Shown: positions 44,314 to 55,900 of the stretch, piece by piece
How positions within the stretch are numbered: the first letter of the stretch is position 1
How the letters are laid out: every line of letters begins with the position of its first letter
Source: an uncultured Eubacterium sp.
Lineage (GTDB): Bacteria; Bacillota; Clostridia; Oscillospirales; Acutalibacteraceae
Assembly: GCA_900542875.1 (NCBI GenBank)
Contig: UQPH01000003.1
Location: forward strand, 25,003 to 89,002
Direction of reading: 5' to 3'
DNA length: 64,000 nt
Notes under the pieces: model-generated
Databases searched by the model: none
What the model saw: only the letters and a program-made list of their open reading frames with translations
Told to the model about the DNA's origin: nothing
Translations under genes and position numbers: made by a program

Positions 44314-45447
44314 TTAGGATTGCTCAAAATAATTGCCGAGAAAGGTAAATTCGGGCAATTCATCCGACAAAGCACACAATAAATCGAGGGTTGCCTCATC
44401 ACGAACAGAACCCATAATATCGACATAAAAATAGTAGTCGAATTTTCCGTTCGCCACGGGTCTCGATTCCAATTTTGTAAGGTTAAGTCCTGTCATTGAG
44501 AACCTACCGAGAACTCTGTAAAGCGAGCCGGTACGGTGCGGTGCCGAGAAAATGAGCGAAATCTTATCCGCATCGTCATCAATGACGAGTTCTTTGGAAA
44601 TAACTATAAATCTGGTAGTATTATTGCTTACATTCTGTATGCCTCTGCGAATTATTCTAAGTCCGTATTTTTTAGCCGCACTCTCGCTGCATATAGCCGC
44701 AATATTTTTTCTGTCGCTCTCGCTCACAAATTTTGCAGCAGCGGCAGTATTTGTAAAGTTAATGCCCGTAAAATCAAAATTTTTAAGAAAAATATTACAC
44801 TGTGACAGAGCCTGCGGATGGGAATAAACATCCTCAATATCCTCAAATTTCACGCCGTCCTTTGCACAAAGGCAGTGCTCAACCTTAAGGTCATACGCAC
44901 CTACGACATAAAATCTGTATTTCATAATAAGGTCATAAGACTCATGCACGGAACCTGCGGTTGAATTCTCCACCGGGATAATTCCGTACTTTGCCTTATT
45001 CTGATTTACTGCCTCAAAGACATCCTCAAACTGCTTATAAAAAATAATAGGTGAATCGTAAAATAGTGCCTTAGATGCCTTTGAGCTGTACGCTCCGTCA
45101 ACTCCCTGACATGCAATAGGTTCGCCGTTTGCCGTCAGTTTTTTGCCGCCCTTGGCGTTATTAACACTGTTTCTGAGTGCTTTTCCGCCGCCGATAATTT
45201 TATGCTGAAGTGCACGGGAGGCGTCCATAACAGATGAGAAAACCGTCTTCATCATCTCTCCCTGCTCGCCGCACTGCTCTGCTACAAGGTCAAGCACTTC
45301 CTGCTCTCTTTTTTCGTTCAAAACAGGAATGTTATTAGCCACCTTATACTCTGCCACACGGCGTGAAACGTCCATTCTTTTGAGCAAAAGAGGGACGAGT
45401 TCGTCATCTATTTCATCAATTTCATTTCTAAGTTGTGATAAATCCAT
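44314..45447 (-). CDS. pheA: Bifunctional chorismate mutase / prephenate dehydratase (P-protein)
   Basis: 377 residues. An AroQ-type chorismate mutase covers about 1-88 (LRNEIDEIDDELVPLLLKRM, then VAEYK). Prephenate dehydratase covers about 108-285 (GIIPVENSTAGSVHESYDL near 157 and NNTTRFIVIS near 275). The ACT regulatory domain follows at about 297-375, with LTKLESRPVANGKFDYYFYV carrying the ESRP phenylalanine-binding motif. It converts chorismate to phenylpyruvate and is probably inhibited by phenylalanine. It follows aroC by 18 bases. Confidence 0.97.
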   Translation of the reverse strand: MDLSQLRNEIDEIDDELVPLLLKRMDVSRRVAEYKVANNIPVLNEKREQEVLDLVAEQCGEQGEMMKTVFSSVMDASRALQHKIIGGGKALRNSVNNAKGGKKLTANGEPIACQGVDGAYSSKASKALFYDSPIIFYKQFEDVFEAVNQNKAKYGIIPVENSTAGSVHESYDLIMKYRFYVVGAYDLKVEHCLCAKDGVKFEDIEDVYSHPQALSQCNIFLKNFDFTGINFTNTAAAAKFVSESDRKNIAAICSESAAKKYGLRIIRRGIQNVSNNTTRFIVISKELVIDDDADKISLIFSAPHRTGSLYRVLGRFSMTGLNLTKLESRPVANGKFDYYFYVDIMGSVRDEATLDLLCALSDELPEFTFLGNYFEQS

Positions 45448-45465
45448 TAAGTAAATGTTTCCTTT

Positions 45466-46539
45466 TTACATCATTAAATCTAAAAGTCCGAGTGCAACGG
45501 CGCACTCAATAACAGGCACCGCTCTTACGACTATGCACGGGTCGTGCCTGCCGTGAATTTCGAGTTCTGCATTTTCCATAGTCTGCAAATTAACGCTTTT
45601 CTGTTTCTTTGCAATAGAAGGCGTAGGCTTAATAGCAACACTGACAGATAACGGTGCGCCGTCAGTCATACCGCCCAAAACGCCACCGTTATTGTTTGAA
45701 AGAGTTGCAACCCTGCCGTTTTTAATTTCATACTGGTCGTTAACCTCGGACGCTCTCTTCTCCGCAAATCCGAAGCCGATGCCGAACTCAACGCCTTTTA
45801 CTGCCGGCACGCCGAATAAAATCGAAGCGAGTTTACCCTCAACCGTATCAAACATATTGCCGCCGAGACCCACAGGCAAGCCGACTGCGAAACATTCGAT
45901 TATTCCGCCGACGCTGTCGAGGCTGAGTCTTGCCTTTTCTATCTCGTCACGCATAGCCTGCTCCTTGGTTTCATCTATCAAGCTGAATGTTGATGACGAA
46001 AGAGTGTCAAGCAAAGACTTATCTGTTTTATTCAAATCAGAAACGGCGTCACACACACTTCCGATTTGCTTTATATGTGCGCCTATTGTAACTCCCATTT
46101 GGGATAAAATCTGCTTTGCAACCGAGCCTGCAAATACAAGAGGTGCGGTAAGTCTGCCGCTGAAATGTCCGCCGCCACGTATATCATTATTTCCGCCGTA
46201 TTTTACATAAGCCGGATAATCGCTGTGACCGGGGCGTGGCACGGTCATTAAATTTGAATAATCGCCGCTTTTTGTATTTGTATTTTCTATCACCATGGCA
46301 AGCGGTGCGCCCGTTGTAACATTATCAAGCATACCCGAAAGAATATGCGGAATATCCTTTTCAAGCCTCGGTGTGGCTGTTTTGTCCTTACCCGGAGCCC
46401 TTCTTTGCATATCCTTATATACGGCATTCATATCTATTTTTATTCCGGCAGGCAATCCGTCAATAACGCAGCCGATAGTCTCGCCGTGACTCTCGCCGAA
46501 AATGCTGAGTTTTATTTTATCGCCGATCACCGATGACAT
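45466..46539 (-). CDS. aroC: Chorismate synthase
   Basis: 357 residues from ATG at 46539 (GGGAGG 8 bases upstream), beginning at the conserved KLSIFGESHGETIGCVIDG. RRAPGKDKTATPR, with GGGHFSGRLTAPLVFAG near 118, are further family blocks. It eliminates phosphate from EPSP, with reduced FMN as cofactor, to give chorismate. Its start overlaps the aroA end by 23 bases. Confidence 0.97.
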   Translation of the reverse strand: MSSVIGDKIKLSIFGESHGETIGCVIDGLPAGIKIDMNAVYKDMQRRAPGKDKTATPRLEKDIPHILSGMLDNVTTGAPLAMVIENTNTKSGDYSNLMTVPRPGHSDYPAYVKYGGNNDIRGGGHFSGRLTAPLVFAGSVAKQILSQMGVTIGAHIKQIGSVCDAVSDLNKTDKSLLDTLSSSTFSLIDETKEQAMRDEIEKARLSLDSVGGIIECFAVGLPVGLGGNMFDTVEGKLASILFGVPAVKGVEFGIGFGFAEKRASEVNDQYEIKNGRVATLSNNNGGVLGGMTDGAPLSVSVAIKPTPSIAKKQKSVNLQTMENAELEIHGRHDPCIVVRAVPVIECAVALGLLDLMM

Positions 46540-47728
46540 TTGCCTTACCTCCCAAATTATTATAGTCCTCAAAAAATGTGGGATACGATTTATTAATGCT
46601 TTCGGCGTCATCTATTACGCTTTCGCCTTTTGCTCCTGTTGCGGCAACGGTCATCGCCATTACAATTCTATGATCGTTATATCCCTTTAATTCTGCGCCG
46701 ATAAGATTACTGTGCTTTATAATCATTCCATCGGGCGTCGGAGTAATGTCTGCACCCAATTTTTTCAGATTATATGTTATGCTCTCTATTCTGTCCGACT
46801 CCTTGAGCCTGAGTCTCTCGGCACCCTTAATCACGGTCGTACCCTCGGCATATGCGCCGGCAACCGCAAGAGCGGGCACCATATCGGGTATGTCGGTTGC
46901 GTCTGTTTCAATACCGTGAAGTTTACTTTTATAAACGGTAAATTCGTTTTTTCCACGCTCAACTTTTGCACCGAATTGTTCTATAATATCGACAATTTTC
47001 TTATCTCCCTGAGTTGAGTCAAAGTCAACGCCCGTTATTCTTACCCTGCCGAAAAGAGCGCCTGCAACGGCAAAAAAAGCCGCCTGCGACCAGTCTCCCT
47101 CAACATTGTAGTTCCTTGCGATATATTTTTGAGAGCCTTTAATATAATAACCGTTTTCGGTTTTTGTTACTTCTACGCCGTAATCGGACATAATCCTAAC
47201 CGTCATATCAACATACGGTTTTGACTGGAGCGGAGTGGTTAAAACAATCTCACTGTCACCGTCCAAAATCGGCAGTGCAAGAAGAAGCCCCGTAATATAT
47301 TGAGACGAAATATCGCCCGCAATTTCAAAACGGCCGCTTTTTAGCTGTCCCTCAATTGTAAGCGGCAAAGTACCGTCGGTAACACATTTCACATTATGTT
47401 CGGGCAGTAACCTTAAATACTCGCCTATGGGTCTTTCGGGAAGTTTTCCCTCGCCGATAAAAGTAACGCTTTTGCCCAGAGCGGCGGCTGTCGGAATCAT
47501 AAAACGAAGCGTTGAACCCGATTCTATACAATTAATTATACCTTCATCATTTTTCAGTGCTGCCAGAGCGGAGAGAGTAGCCTGCATATCCTTTGACTCA
47601 ATCATAGGCGACACTGTTCCCGCCCCGGAAAGAAAAGAGCAAATTAAGGCTCTGTGAGCCGCAGATTTTGACGGCGGGAGATTAACCGTTCCGTCCAATA
47701 TTGAGTTTTCAATTTTTACTTTACTCAT
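46517..47728 (-). CDS. aroA: 3-phosphoshikimate 1-carboxyvinyltransferase (EPSP synthase)
   Basis: 403 residues, slightly shorter than the usual 420-430. LPPSKSAAHRALICSFLS near 17 binds shikimate-3-phosphate, and AERLRLKESDRI near 315 is the second signature. The PEP-binding block near residue 80 reads ESGSTLRFMIPTAAALG, with Ser-Gly-Ser in place of the more common NAGT, a variation worth noting for inhibitor-sensitivity class. ATG at 47728 shares a base with the aroB stop (TAATG). Confidence 0.95.
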   Translation of the reverse strand: MSKVKIENSILDGTVNLPPSKSAAHRALICSFLSGAGTVSPMIESKDMQATLSALAALKNDEGIINCIESGSTLRFMIPTAAALGKSVTFIGEGKLPERPIGEYLRLLPEHNVKCVTDGTLPLTIEGQLKSGRFEIAGDISSQYITGLLLALPILDGDSEIVLTTPLQSKPYVDMTVRIMSDYGVEVTKTENGYYIKGSQKYIARNYNVEGDWSQAAFFAVAGALFGRVRITGVDFDSTQGDKKIVDIIEQFGAKVERGKNEFTVYKSKLHGIETDATDIPDMVPALAVAGAYAEGTTVIKGAERLRLKESDRIESITYNLKKLGADITPTPDGMIIKHSNLIGAELKGYNDHRIVMAMTVAATGAKGESVIDDAESINKSYPTFFEDYNNLGGKANVIGDRR

Positions 47729-48780
47729 TATTCCAATCCGAAAAACATCGGTATATCCCCATAACTTATTTCATTAATAAACGCATCGCCGATTGAGTGA
47801 AGTAAAATAAACTTTATAGAACTTCCTGTGCGTTTTTTGTCGGCGTTCATTGCCGAAATTATATCATCGAGGCTGTTGTCGTCCTCTGTTTTAAGCGAAA
47901 ACTTTTTCAAGACATCAACAATTCTCTCGGCAGTGCCGACGGGGGTTAAGCCGTTTTGCTCGCCCGCCTTCGCCATAATCACCATACCGATACCCACAGC
48001 CTCACCGTGTGACACCGTGGTAAAATTATGGAGCTTTTCTATGGCGTGACCCGGTGTGTGTCCGAAATTAAGAAGCGCTCTTTCGCCGTGCTCCTTTTCA
48101 TCACGCTCAACAACGCCCGCTTTTATGCAGACGCATCGGTAAACTATCTCATCAATAATTTCTCTTGAATCGTTATTTTCTATCAGTTCAAACAAACTCT
48201 CACTTTTAATACAGCCGGTCTTTATCGCCTCTGCCATTCCGTCGGAATAAAAATGAGGAGTGAGCGTAGTGAGCGTATCCGTGTCAATCAAGACCAAAAC
48301 AGGCTGATGGAACGCTCCGCAAAGATTTTTCCCCTGCAGCAAATCGACAGCTGTTTTTCCGCCGACAGACGAATCAACCTGAGCAAGCAACGAAGTCGGA
48401 ATCTGCACAAAATCAATGCCTCTGAGATAAATCGCAGAAGCGAATCCTGCCATATCTCCGCAAACTCCGCCGCCGAGAGCAACAACCAAATCGCTTCTCG
48501 TAAACTCGTTTTCTGCCATAAACTCAACCATAGAAATTACGGTTGCGGTAGTTTTTGACTCCTCGCCTGCCTTGTATATGTAATCATATACCTCATAACC
48601 GCCGCCCAAAAGACTGTTCTTAACAGCCTCGCCGTAAAGCGGAAATACATTGGTGTCGCTTATAAGACATATTTTTTTTGCTTTAGTAACATTTTTTATA
48701 TAATCGACGGTATGATTAATAATTCCCTTTTCAATAAGAATATCATACCCCTTGCCGACATTCACAGTTAATTTTTTCAT
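47728..48780 (-). CDS. aroB: 3-dehydroquinate synthase
   Basis: 350 residues. Typical NAD/metal motifs: ALGGGVCGDMAGFASAIYLR near 100, PTSLLAQVDSSVGGKTAVDL near 128-147, and zinc ligands in LLNFGHTPGHAIE near 240. It cyclises DAHP, the second step of the shikimate route. It overlaps the tyrA stop by one base (TGATG). Genes for the steps between dehydroquinate and shikimate-3-phosphate (aroD, aroE, aroK) are not in the window. Confidence 0.96.
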   Translation of the reverse strand: MKKLTVNVGKGYDILIEKGIINHTVDYIKNVTKAKKICLISDTNVFPLYGEAVKNSLLGGGYEVYDYIYKAGEESKTTATVISMVEFMAENEFTRSDLVVALGGGVCGDMAGFASAIYLRGIDFVQIPTSLLAQVDSSVGGKTAVDLLQGKNLCGAFHQPVLVLIDTDTLTTLTPHFYSDGMAEAIKTGCIKSESLFELIENNDSREIIDEIVYRCVCIKAGVVERDEKEHGERALLNFGHTPGHAIEKLHNFTTVSHGEAVGIGMVIMAKAGEQNGLTPVGTAERIVDVLKKFSLKTEDDNSLDDIISAMNADKKRTGSSIKFILLHSIGDAFINEISYGDIPMFFGLE

Positions 48781-49607
48781 CAGCCGATTTCTTCCTTAAT
48801 GCTGTTAGCCTTATTCATCAAATCGCAAAGTGCCTGTCTGTCCTCGTTTATGATATTGTACTTAAACTTCATCAGATTAGAAACTAAATCGTCCACCTCT
48901 CTGACCAATGCATCCTTATTATCAATAAAAAGGTCCGACCACATCTCGGCATTTATCCTCGCCACTCGTGATACATCACGGTACGAACCTGCCGAATAAC
49001 CCGGGTGCATAGGTGCAAGCGGGGAGAGTACATAAGAACAAGCAAGTACATGGGCAATCTGTGAGGTAAATGCTATCATCTCGTCGTGGTGTTCCGGAGT
49101 TGTTACAACCGTTCTTGCAAACTTCATATCCTGCGCCAAACCGACCAATGCGTCAACCTTGTTTCTCGGAGTATTCTCATAAGGGGTAACGATAAAACTT
49201 GCTTTGTCAAAAAGTGTGTCCTGGCTGTTATCATAGCCGCCGACCTCACGGCCTGCCATAGGGTGAGCGCCGACATAGTAAAAATTAAGTTTTTCGTGCT
49301 CTAATTCTTTGCAAATTTTTGTTTTGATACCGCAGGAGTCGGTAACAATGCTGTCTTTTTTGAATGAGTTTTTGTGCTCCAAAATAAAAGGCACAATCGC
49401 ATCGGGATAGAAATTAACAAATGTAATATCCGCATCGCTCATAAGTTCGTCAATATCTCCCGTTCGGTCGATAACGCCGTCCCTGAGTGCTTTCTCGGTA
49501 ACGGACGGAGTTCTGTTCCATCCCAAAACAGTATGTGTCGTATTTTTCTTTAAGGTCTTTGCCAGGCTGGCGCCGATAAGACCTAAGCCGCAAATTAGTA
49601 CTTTCAT
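48780..49607 (-). CDS. tyrA: Prephenate dehydrogenase
   Basis: 275 residues. A Rossmann loop ICGLGLIGASLAKTLK starts the protein, and SCGIKT with the catalytic His in GAHPMAGRE (about 113-121) follows. It has no ACT or chorismate mutase domain, so feedback control by tyrosine would have to act elsewhere. It makes 4-hydroxyphenylpyruvate. First gene of an eight-gene operon tyrA-aroB-aroA-aroC-pheA-VTT-galK-lipid kinase. Confidence 0.94.
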   Translation of the reverse strand: MKVLICGLGLIGASLAKTLKKNTTHTVLGWNRTPSVTEKALRDGVIDRTGDIDELMSDADITFVNFYPDAIVPFILEHKNSFKKDSIVTDSCGIKTKICKELEHEKLNFYYVGAHPMAGREVGGYDNSQDTLFDKASFIVTPYENTPRNKVDALVGLAQDMKFARTVVTTPEHHDEMIAFTSQIAHVLACSYVLSPLAPMHPGYSAGSYRDVSRVARINAEMWSDLFIDNKDALVREVDDLVSNLMKFKYNIINEDRQALCDLMNKANSIKEEIG

Positions 49608-49646
49608 CTTATTCTCCGATTTGTTTTTATATAAATATACAGTTTA

Positions 49647-49675
49647 ATAATATATTAATGTTTTTAGAATGTCAA
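49647..49675 (-). promoter_or_regulatory. Promoter of the tyrA/aro operon
   Basis: On the minus strand, consensus TTGACA (49670-49675), 17 bases, TATTAT (49647-49652), about 40 bases before the tyrA ATG. No attenuator leader fits in the short gap. Confidence 0.75.
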
Positions 49676-49720
49676 ATTTTACGGCATAATGTAATAATCT
49701 TTTAACATTATTTACAAAAA

Positions 49721-49751
49721 ATAAGGCTATGAGAAATTCCCATAGCCTTAT
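49721..49751 (-). terminator. Terminator of the giant-protein/peptide transcript
   Basis: Perfect 11-base arms ATAAGGCTATG / CATAGCCTTAT (49741-49751 and 49721-49731) with a 9-base loop, followed on the minus strand by TTTTTTGT. It starts 11 bases beyond the peptide stop codon. Confidence 0.88.
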
Positions 49752-49761
49752 AAATGTTTAA

Positions 49762-49902
49762 TTATTCAAAGTAGTCGCCCTTTGAATCGTCTTTGTTAAG
49801 GTCATTTTTTTCGTTAGTAGACGGATCAGAGGTTGTAATACTTGAATTTAAGAAAGCGTACTTTCTTATTTGAATCATAGGTTCGGTATAGTTTTTCTTC
49901 AT
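49762..49902 (-). CDS. 46-residue peptide, paralogue of the one at 56593-56733
   Basis: ATG at 49902 lies behind TAGGAGG, and TAA is at 49762-49764. The peptide starts MKKNYTEPMIQIRKYA and ends in an acidic DLNKDDSKGDYFE. Against its paralogue at 56593-56733 about 31 of 46 residues are identical. In the last 19 codons seven codons differ only silently and three change the amino acid, which argues that the protein sequence is what is conserved. There is no signal peptide or membrane segment. It begins 14 bases after the giant secreted protein gene, on the same transcript. Function unknown; the MKKxYxxPxI opening recalls short uncharacterised peptides of gut Firmicutes. Confidence 0.85.
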   Translation of the reverse strand: MKKNYTEPMIQIRKYAFLNSSITTSDPSTNEKNDLNKDDSKGDYFE

Positions 49903-49916
49903 GCCAATACCTCCTA

Positions 49917-52900
49917 TTAGAGAGTATCGTCAAGATTTGACGGTTCGGTCGGTTCGGAATATTTGGTTATCTTCTTACCGTCCTTCTCGTAAACCATATA
50001 AGCAACCCACTTCATCGGAACTTCGCTAACCTTCTTACCCTTAAGTGATGTGTGAGTAAGCGAGCATACATACTGATTACCTACAGTATGTGCGGTTGAC
50101 TTAATTCTGATAAGATTATTTGCGGGGCTTACATTGCCTAAAGTATATGCGCCGTCAAACATTGTCTTAGAACCTGTTGTAGCCGAGTAAAGAATACCGG
50201 TTTCAACCATTCTTGCGCCTTCGGGAAGTGCAAATGTTGATACCATAGAGAACTTACCGTTGGAAATTACAAGTCTGTCCTGAGTGGTTACGCTTGCACC
50301 GTTCTCGTCGAACTTGTTTTCCTTGTTGTAGAAGCCTGTAAAAGTATCTTCCTGAAGCTTTGTATACTCGGTTTTAGTTACCGCAAGAAGTACGGTGTTA
50401 GGCTTACTTACTCTGAAGGTATAATCGGTTCCGTAAGCAACAACCTTAGCATTAGCCTGCTTAAAGTATTCAACGCCCTTAGTCCAGTTGTAAGTACTTG
50501 TTGTGCTCCAGAACTTGTTGCCCTTCCATGCAGTCAACCAAGCGTTAAGGTCGGTCGGATTGATTTCGAGCCAAGCATATACATCTTCTCTTTGATTTGT
50601 GGCTGTGTTAAGTCTGCCGGCATTTAACTTCTCTACGTTTTCGGTTACAGGAGAACCTGTAGCATAGCAAGTCTTATCGTAATAGAGGTTCTTGCCGTAA
50701 TAGCCTTCGCCCTCTGCAGCACCCTTTGTGAAGGAAAGCTCATCGTTATAATGAAGACCTGTAATAGTCGGGTCATTCTTATGACGACCACCAAACATTG
50801 AAAGGTTAAGTACAGTTACCTGATACTCGCCTGCCTCAGGGTTAGGAGCGTTATAGTTTGCAGTAATTACAGTATTTGCGTTAATTGTAAGAGGTTCGCC
50901 CGACGCTACAACATTGCCGTTTACAGTGTAATTAGTGAAATCATAGTATGCAACCTGAGGTACTGTATAAGCATTTGTTGTGTCATACTGAGTACCTACG
51001 GTAATGCTTGAACCTGCCGGTACATAATCAACTGCATAAGGAATTGAGTTAATACCGTTTACATAAGTTACCTTATATGTCTGGGTATTAGATGCTTTCT
51101 TTGTGGTAAGGTTTGTGTTGCCCTTAACAACAAAGGTAATAGCATCATCGGTTGTCATATATTTCTTTGCTGTTGATGATGTCGGTGAAGTTGACTCATA
51201 GTACCAGTCAACTTTGCCGTCATTCGACGGAACGGTAATTTCCTGTCCGTACTCAAACTCGCCGTACTTTGCACCGTTAATATTAATGGTGTAAATCTTA
51301 AGGCTGATACCCTCAAGAGCCTTCTGAACATCTGCGTCAAGTGCGTCCTGAGAGGTGTACTTTGCACCGTAAATACTTTCGGTTGCAAGAGTTACCTTTT
51401 CATAAGCGTTCAGCTTATTAAGAGCCTCGTCAATCTTAGCCTGATCGTATGCGTCAGGGTCATTCTTCTTTGCTTTGGCGTCTGCCTTTGCTCCCTCAAG
51501 AGCAGTTGGGTCTACTTTAGCCTCAACAAGAAGATTCTTGAGATTAGGAATTGTTGTCAATGCTTCTTTGTTAATACCCTGAGAGATATTAAGTTTTTGA
51601 CCTAAATTGTTTTCTTCGCCGTTAAGGTCCATTTGGTCGGTGTAGTAAGTAGCTCTTTCTTCCTTAGTCTTTGAGTAATAAGTAAGGCCGTCAAGTGCTT
51701 TCTGAAGACTTCTGATGGATTCTGCCGTGTACTTGTAGCTGTCAACGCTTGCTGCAAGTTCTTTTACTGCGTTATCAACAGGTGTGAAATCAGCAACATA
51801 AATAAGTGCGTTGTAAGCATCTTCGAGTTTCTTTGTAACAGCGTCGATAGCATCCTGCTCGCTTTCGTCATAGTTACGAACATTAGTGTCGCTGTACTCG
51901 TTATTGTACTTAGCTGCGGCATACTCGTAAGCCAATGCAAAGCTATCCCAGCAGGACGGCTTTACGGTTGCCCTCTTGTTATCATATACGTCTTTAGCCT
52001 TATTGTAGATTTCCTTAAGTTTTGCATTTGATGCGGGAGGCGTAAGGTTCCTTTTGGCTGCAAGAATGTTGTTGTATCTTGTATCACATTCGGCAACGAT
52101 TTGTTCATAGGTCATATTACCGTAGTCCATATCGCCCTTACCGTTTGCTACGGCTGCAAGAAGATTGTTCCAAGATTTGGTTGTGTAATTATTGGCAGTT
52201 GCCAAGAAAGCGGGATCTTCGAACTGGTCGATAAGTCTGAACAATGTGGATACATTTACGAAACCTATATCGAGGTCATACATATTTCTTGCATATGAAT
52301 AACCGGTCCAGTTGTTAAACACTGTTCCTGTATATCTCCACAGGAATACAAGACCCATATTTAAGCCGAGGCTGTTAGAATCAAGTCTTGCCGAAATTGC
52401 AGACGGTTTATTTTCTGCGATAAGTGCCTTATCCGCCGTGCTCGGAATGTTAAAGTTTACGGTGTTATTGAATACGGTTTCTCCGCTCTTTGCCATGATA
52501 CCGCCCGGTCTTCTGTTCAAGCCTTCGGTTACTGCGAGTACGCTCGTAAAGTCGGTATCCATATTTTCATTAGGAACAACATTGCCTGCGGCGTCAATAC
52601 CGAGACCCTGTGCACCCGAACGCTTTGTTACCTTAAAGTTATTCCAAGTAACGGTCATACCGGGTACAACAAGACCCAAGTTACCTTTAAGGAGGTTAAT
52701 CTGTGACTGTGTCATCGAGAACTCGCTCGGCCAACCCCAACCGGTTGTGTAGCCTGAGGTAAGTTCGCCGGACTCTGTAGTGGTGTCTCCTTTAACGTTG
52801 ATTGAGTCGAGGATGGTCTCAAAATTATCACCTGTCTGAGCATTGTATGCAGTCCAGGAAGTATTGATTGCTGCGTTGTACTCTTTTGAGTCAGTGATGA

Positions 52901-55900
52901 AGTAAATTCTGTCTGTCGGATGCGTCCATTGATAACTGTACTGGTCGCTACGGGCTGCAGTAAAGCGGGTAGTAATTACCGTACCGCTCTGAGCCATAGT
53001 ACCTGTCTCAATAATTCTGAACGAAGGACGAAGTGCTGCGATAGCGTCACCGATAGCGTTTACGATACTGATGTAATTCTTAATTGCAACAGAAACCTGA
53101 TTCTCGATTCTAGCATTAATTGTAGGAATAGCATCACGGTACTGTTCTGCCGTAGTTACAGCGGAAGCAAGCACGTTATAGTTACCGTACTGGTCCTTAG
53201 TAGACTCGTAACCCTTACCTGCCTCGATAGCGGTATTAATGTTGTAGTTATACTCGGGAACTACGGCGGTGACGTCAATCACTGCCTTATTTACCTCGGC
53301 AACGATTTTATTAAGATAATCGTCAACTTTTGCTCTATTTACCTCTGAATCGTCTATCTTGCTCGGGTCGAAGCCGTAGTCGCTCTCCTTACCCCAAATA
53401 GCAATCTTAGCGTCGGAAATGAGCTTTGTAAGTCCGGGCTCGTCAATCGTAGAGTCTACGAAATAGTTCATATTATCAAGGATTGCATCTGCGTTATCGA
53501 TAGCATACTGCAATACGGTTGTATCAACTACAGTCTTATTGAGAACAAGAGCCTTTCTTGCCTGCTCAAGAGTTGTATAAAGTGTATTTGCGTCTTTTGT
53601 TACGATACCGTATGTATCGGCAGTCTTGTTATAGAAGCCGGATACGGTATTTACAGCGTTATTATAAGCTGTTTCAAAAACAGTCCATGATTCTGCCGTA
53701 TAGTTCTTATTATCTGCATTGCCTCTGACATAAATCTTCTTAGAAGTGAGGATTTCTGACTGAAGTTTTGCATAAGAATTCATATCAACATCTGCGGTAG
53801 GTGCAGCCTTTGCGTCGTCGATGAATTTCGTGATTTCCTTATTCTTTGCGCTGATATTGTCGATAGTTACCGAGTTAACGTCGAAAGAAGTAGCCTTTGA
53901 AAGAGCGGAAATTACGCCGCTGAGGCCGCCCTCTTTGTAGTTTGAAACATTAGCGAGTCTCTGACGGGTATCGGCATTCTTAGTTGCATCAACGATAGCC
54001 TTATAGTTTACAACATAGATGTGATGCTTTAACTTATCACTGCCCATGTAGCCTCTTACGGTATCGTTACAACTGTCACTCTTTGAAGAATCGCCGCTGC
54101 CGTAGTATGCCCACTTAGTAGCAACTTCCATAATACCGATGCCGTCGCCACCCTTATACTGCTGGCCGATTTGGTATTCAAATCCGGTATTATCTACCAT
54201 AAAGCCGGTTGCATAAGGACACCAGCAACCTCTTCTTGATCCATTCCAAAGTGTATTATTGAATTTATAACTTGTAAATTTTTCGTCGGAAGAAGCACCG
54301 ATTCTGTATGAGTCGCTACGAGCACTGTCAAAGTTAAGGTTCTTTGAGGCTTCTGCACCCTTCCATGCATACTGAGAATCGTTAAGTTTCTTTGAAAGTG
54401 AAAGGAAAGCACCGTCGTTACCTACGAATTCAGCACCTTCATTAAATTTAGCGGCACCGTCGGTGGTAGGATAGCATCTGAAGATAAATCTTTGTGTAGA
54501 TTTAAACGCGCCGCCGCTTGTGTCATTATTCTTACCCATTAACATAACAGGCATTCTTGTGCCGGTTTCCGAACCGTCGTAAAGAAGAATTGTGTTCGGA
54601 TAGTAAAGCTGAACTCTGAAGTTCTCAGCGGTATCAAATTCACCTGCAAGACCCGAAGGATTGCTGTCATCATTATATTCGCTGTTTCCGCCGAGACAAG
54701 ACTCGGTATATATAATGTTATTATAGAATGTTTTATACTTAGATGTCATGGTAGCCGCATCCGTGTTCTGGAATGACGGAACCTTGGACTGGTACTTACC
54801 TGTAACGTTATCTACCCACTCTGTCATCTTGAGAGTCTTTGCAAGCAAATCCTGAGCGAGAGTATCGAAATCTGCCGTTGCGTCGGCATTATTACCGTAC
54901 TCGGAAGCCTCGAGAGCGGCACAAGCCTTTACATATGCGTTATAAGCAGGAAGCATATTAGTATACATTCCTTGGTTTGCATTGGAAAGGTTAGACATCT
55001 TTGTTTCATAGATACCGATAGCTTTCTGCAAAGCGGCAACACCCGAACCGATATCATCCACATTAATGGTATAAGCACAGTTTGCCGTAACAGAACCGTT
55101 GCTAAGCCATGTATCTGTCCATTGGTCTGTTGTATCAGCCGAAGACTGCATAACCATAACAGTTAATTCAAGTTTATCGGTTGATGAAGCGTTAGCACCA
55201 TTAGAAACAGCAATAGCATTATTGATAGCCGAAGCAATATCAACCGAGATATTTGAGCCTGCTGTAATCTGGTCTGCGGTTACTGTAGCAAACGGAGTAC
55301 CCAAACCAAAGTACTGGACAGCCTGAGCCTGGTGAGTACCGTCACCGTGGCCGTAAATAGCAGCAACCTGGTTATCGCCGTCCTTGAGGGTTGATGTGCC
55401 CTGAGAAGCAACATAGAACGAAAGACCCTGACATTTTTCGTCCTTAGCTTTTACAGCTATATTCATCTTAGCCTGTGTAACTTCGGCACCCATCTTCTTA
55501 AGAGAAGTGATATCGAACTTCCAAAAACCTACGGTGAAGTTATCGTCCTGATTATCGTTTACGATATTCATTCTTGAACTCTCAAGACGGTTACCGTTTT
55601 TGTTTTGCTGGATGAGACCTACCATAGATGATGTAACAGCCTGCACGCCCGACATACCCGAAGCAACAGTATAACTAACCTTAATCGGAGTAGCATCATT
55701 TGCGATATGAGTATCGGACCAACCGTTGTTTCCGTCTCTGCCGCCGAAAGTCTTTTGAGTTACCATAAGAGTACAGTAATTCAAGCCTGCTGCGATAGAA
55801 GCGTTAATGGCAGCGGCGATGTCTATGGTATATGTACCTACCTTTACATCAGCCTTCTCGACAGTTTTGATAAGACTGTTCTGCAAGCCGAAATATTCCT

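Noticed and set aside
43574..44317. 247-codon plus-strand open frame opposite the VTT gene
   Set aside because: Antisense to a clear membrane protein; its His/Lys/Arg-rich composition reflects the complement of hydrophobic codons.
49647..49720. Leader-peptide attenuator for the aromatic operon
   Set aside because: The leader is only about 35 bases, with no room for a Phe/Tyr-rich leader peptide or alternative hairpins.
49917..50000. Sortase or other wall anchor at the C-terminus of the giant protein
   Set aside because: The last residues (KYSEPTEPSNLDDTL) include no LPXTG, hydrophobic segment and basic tail.
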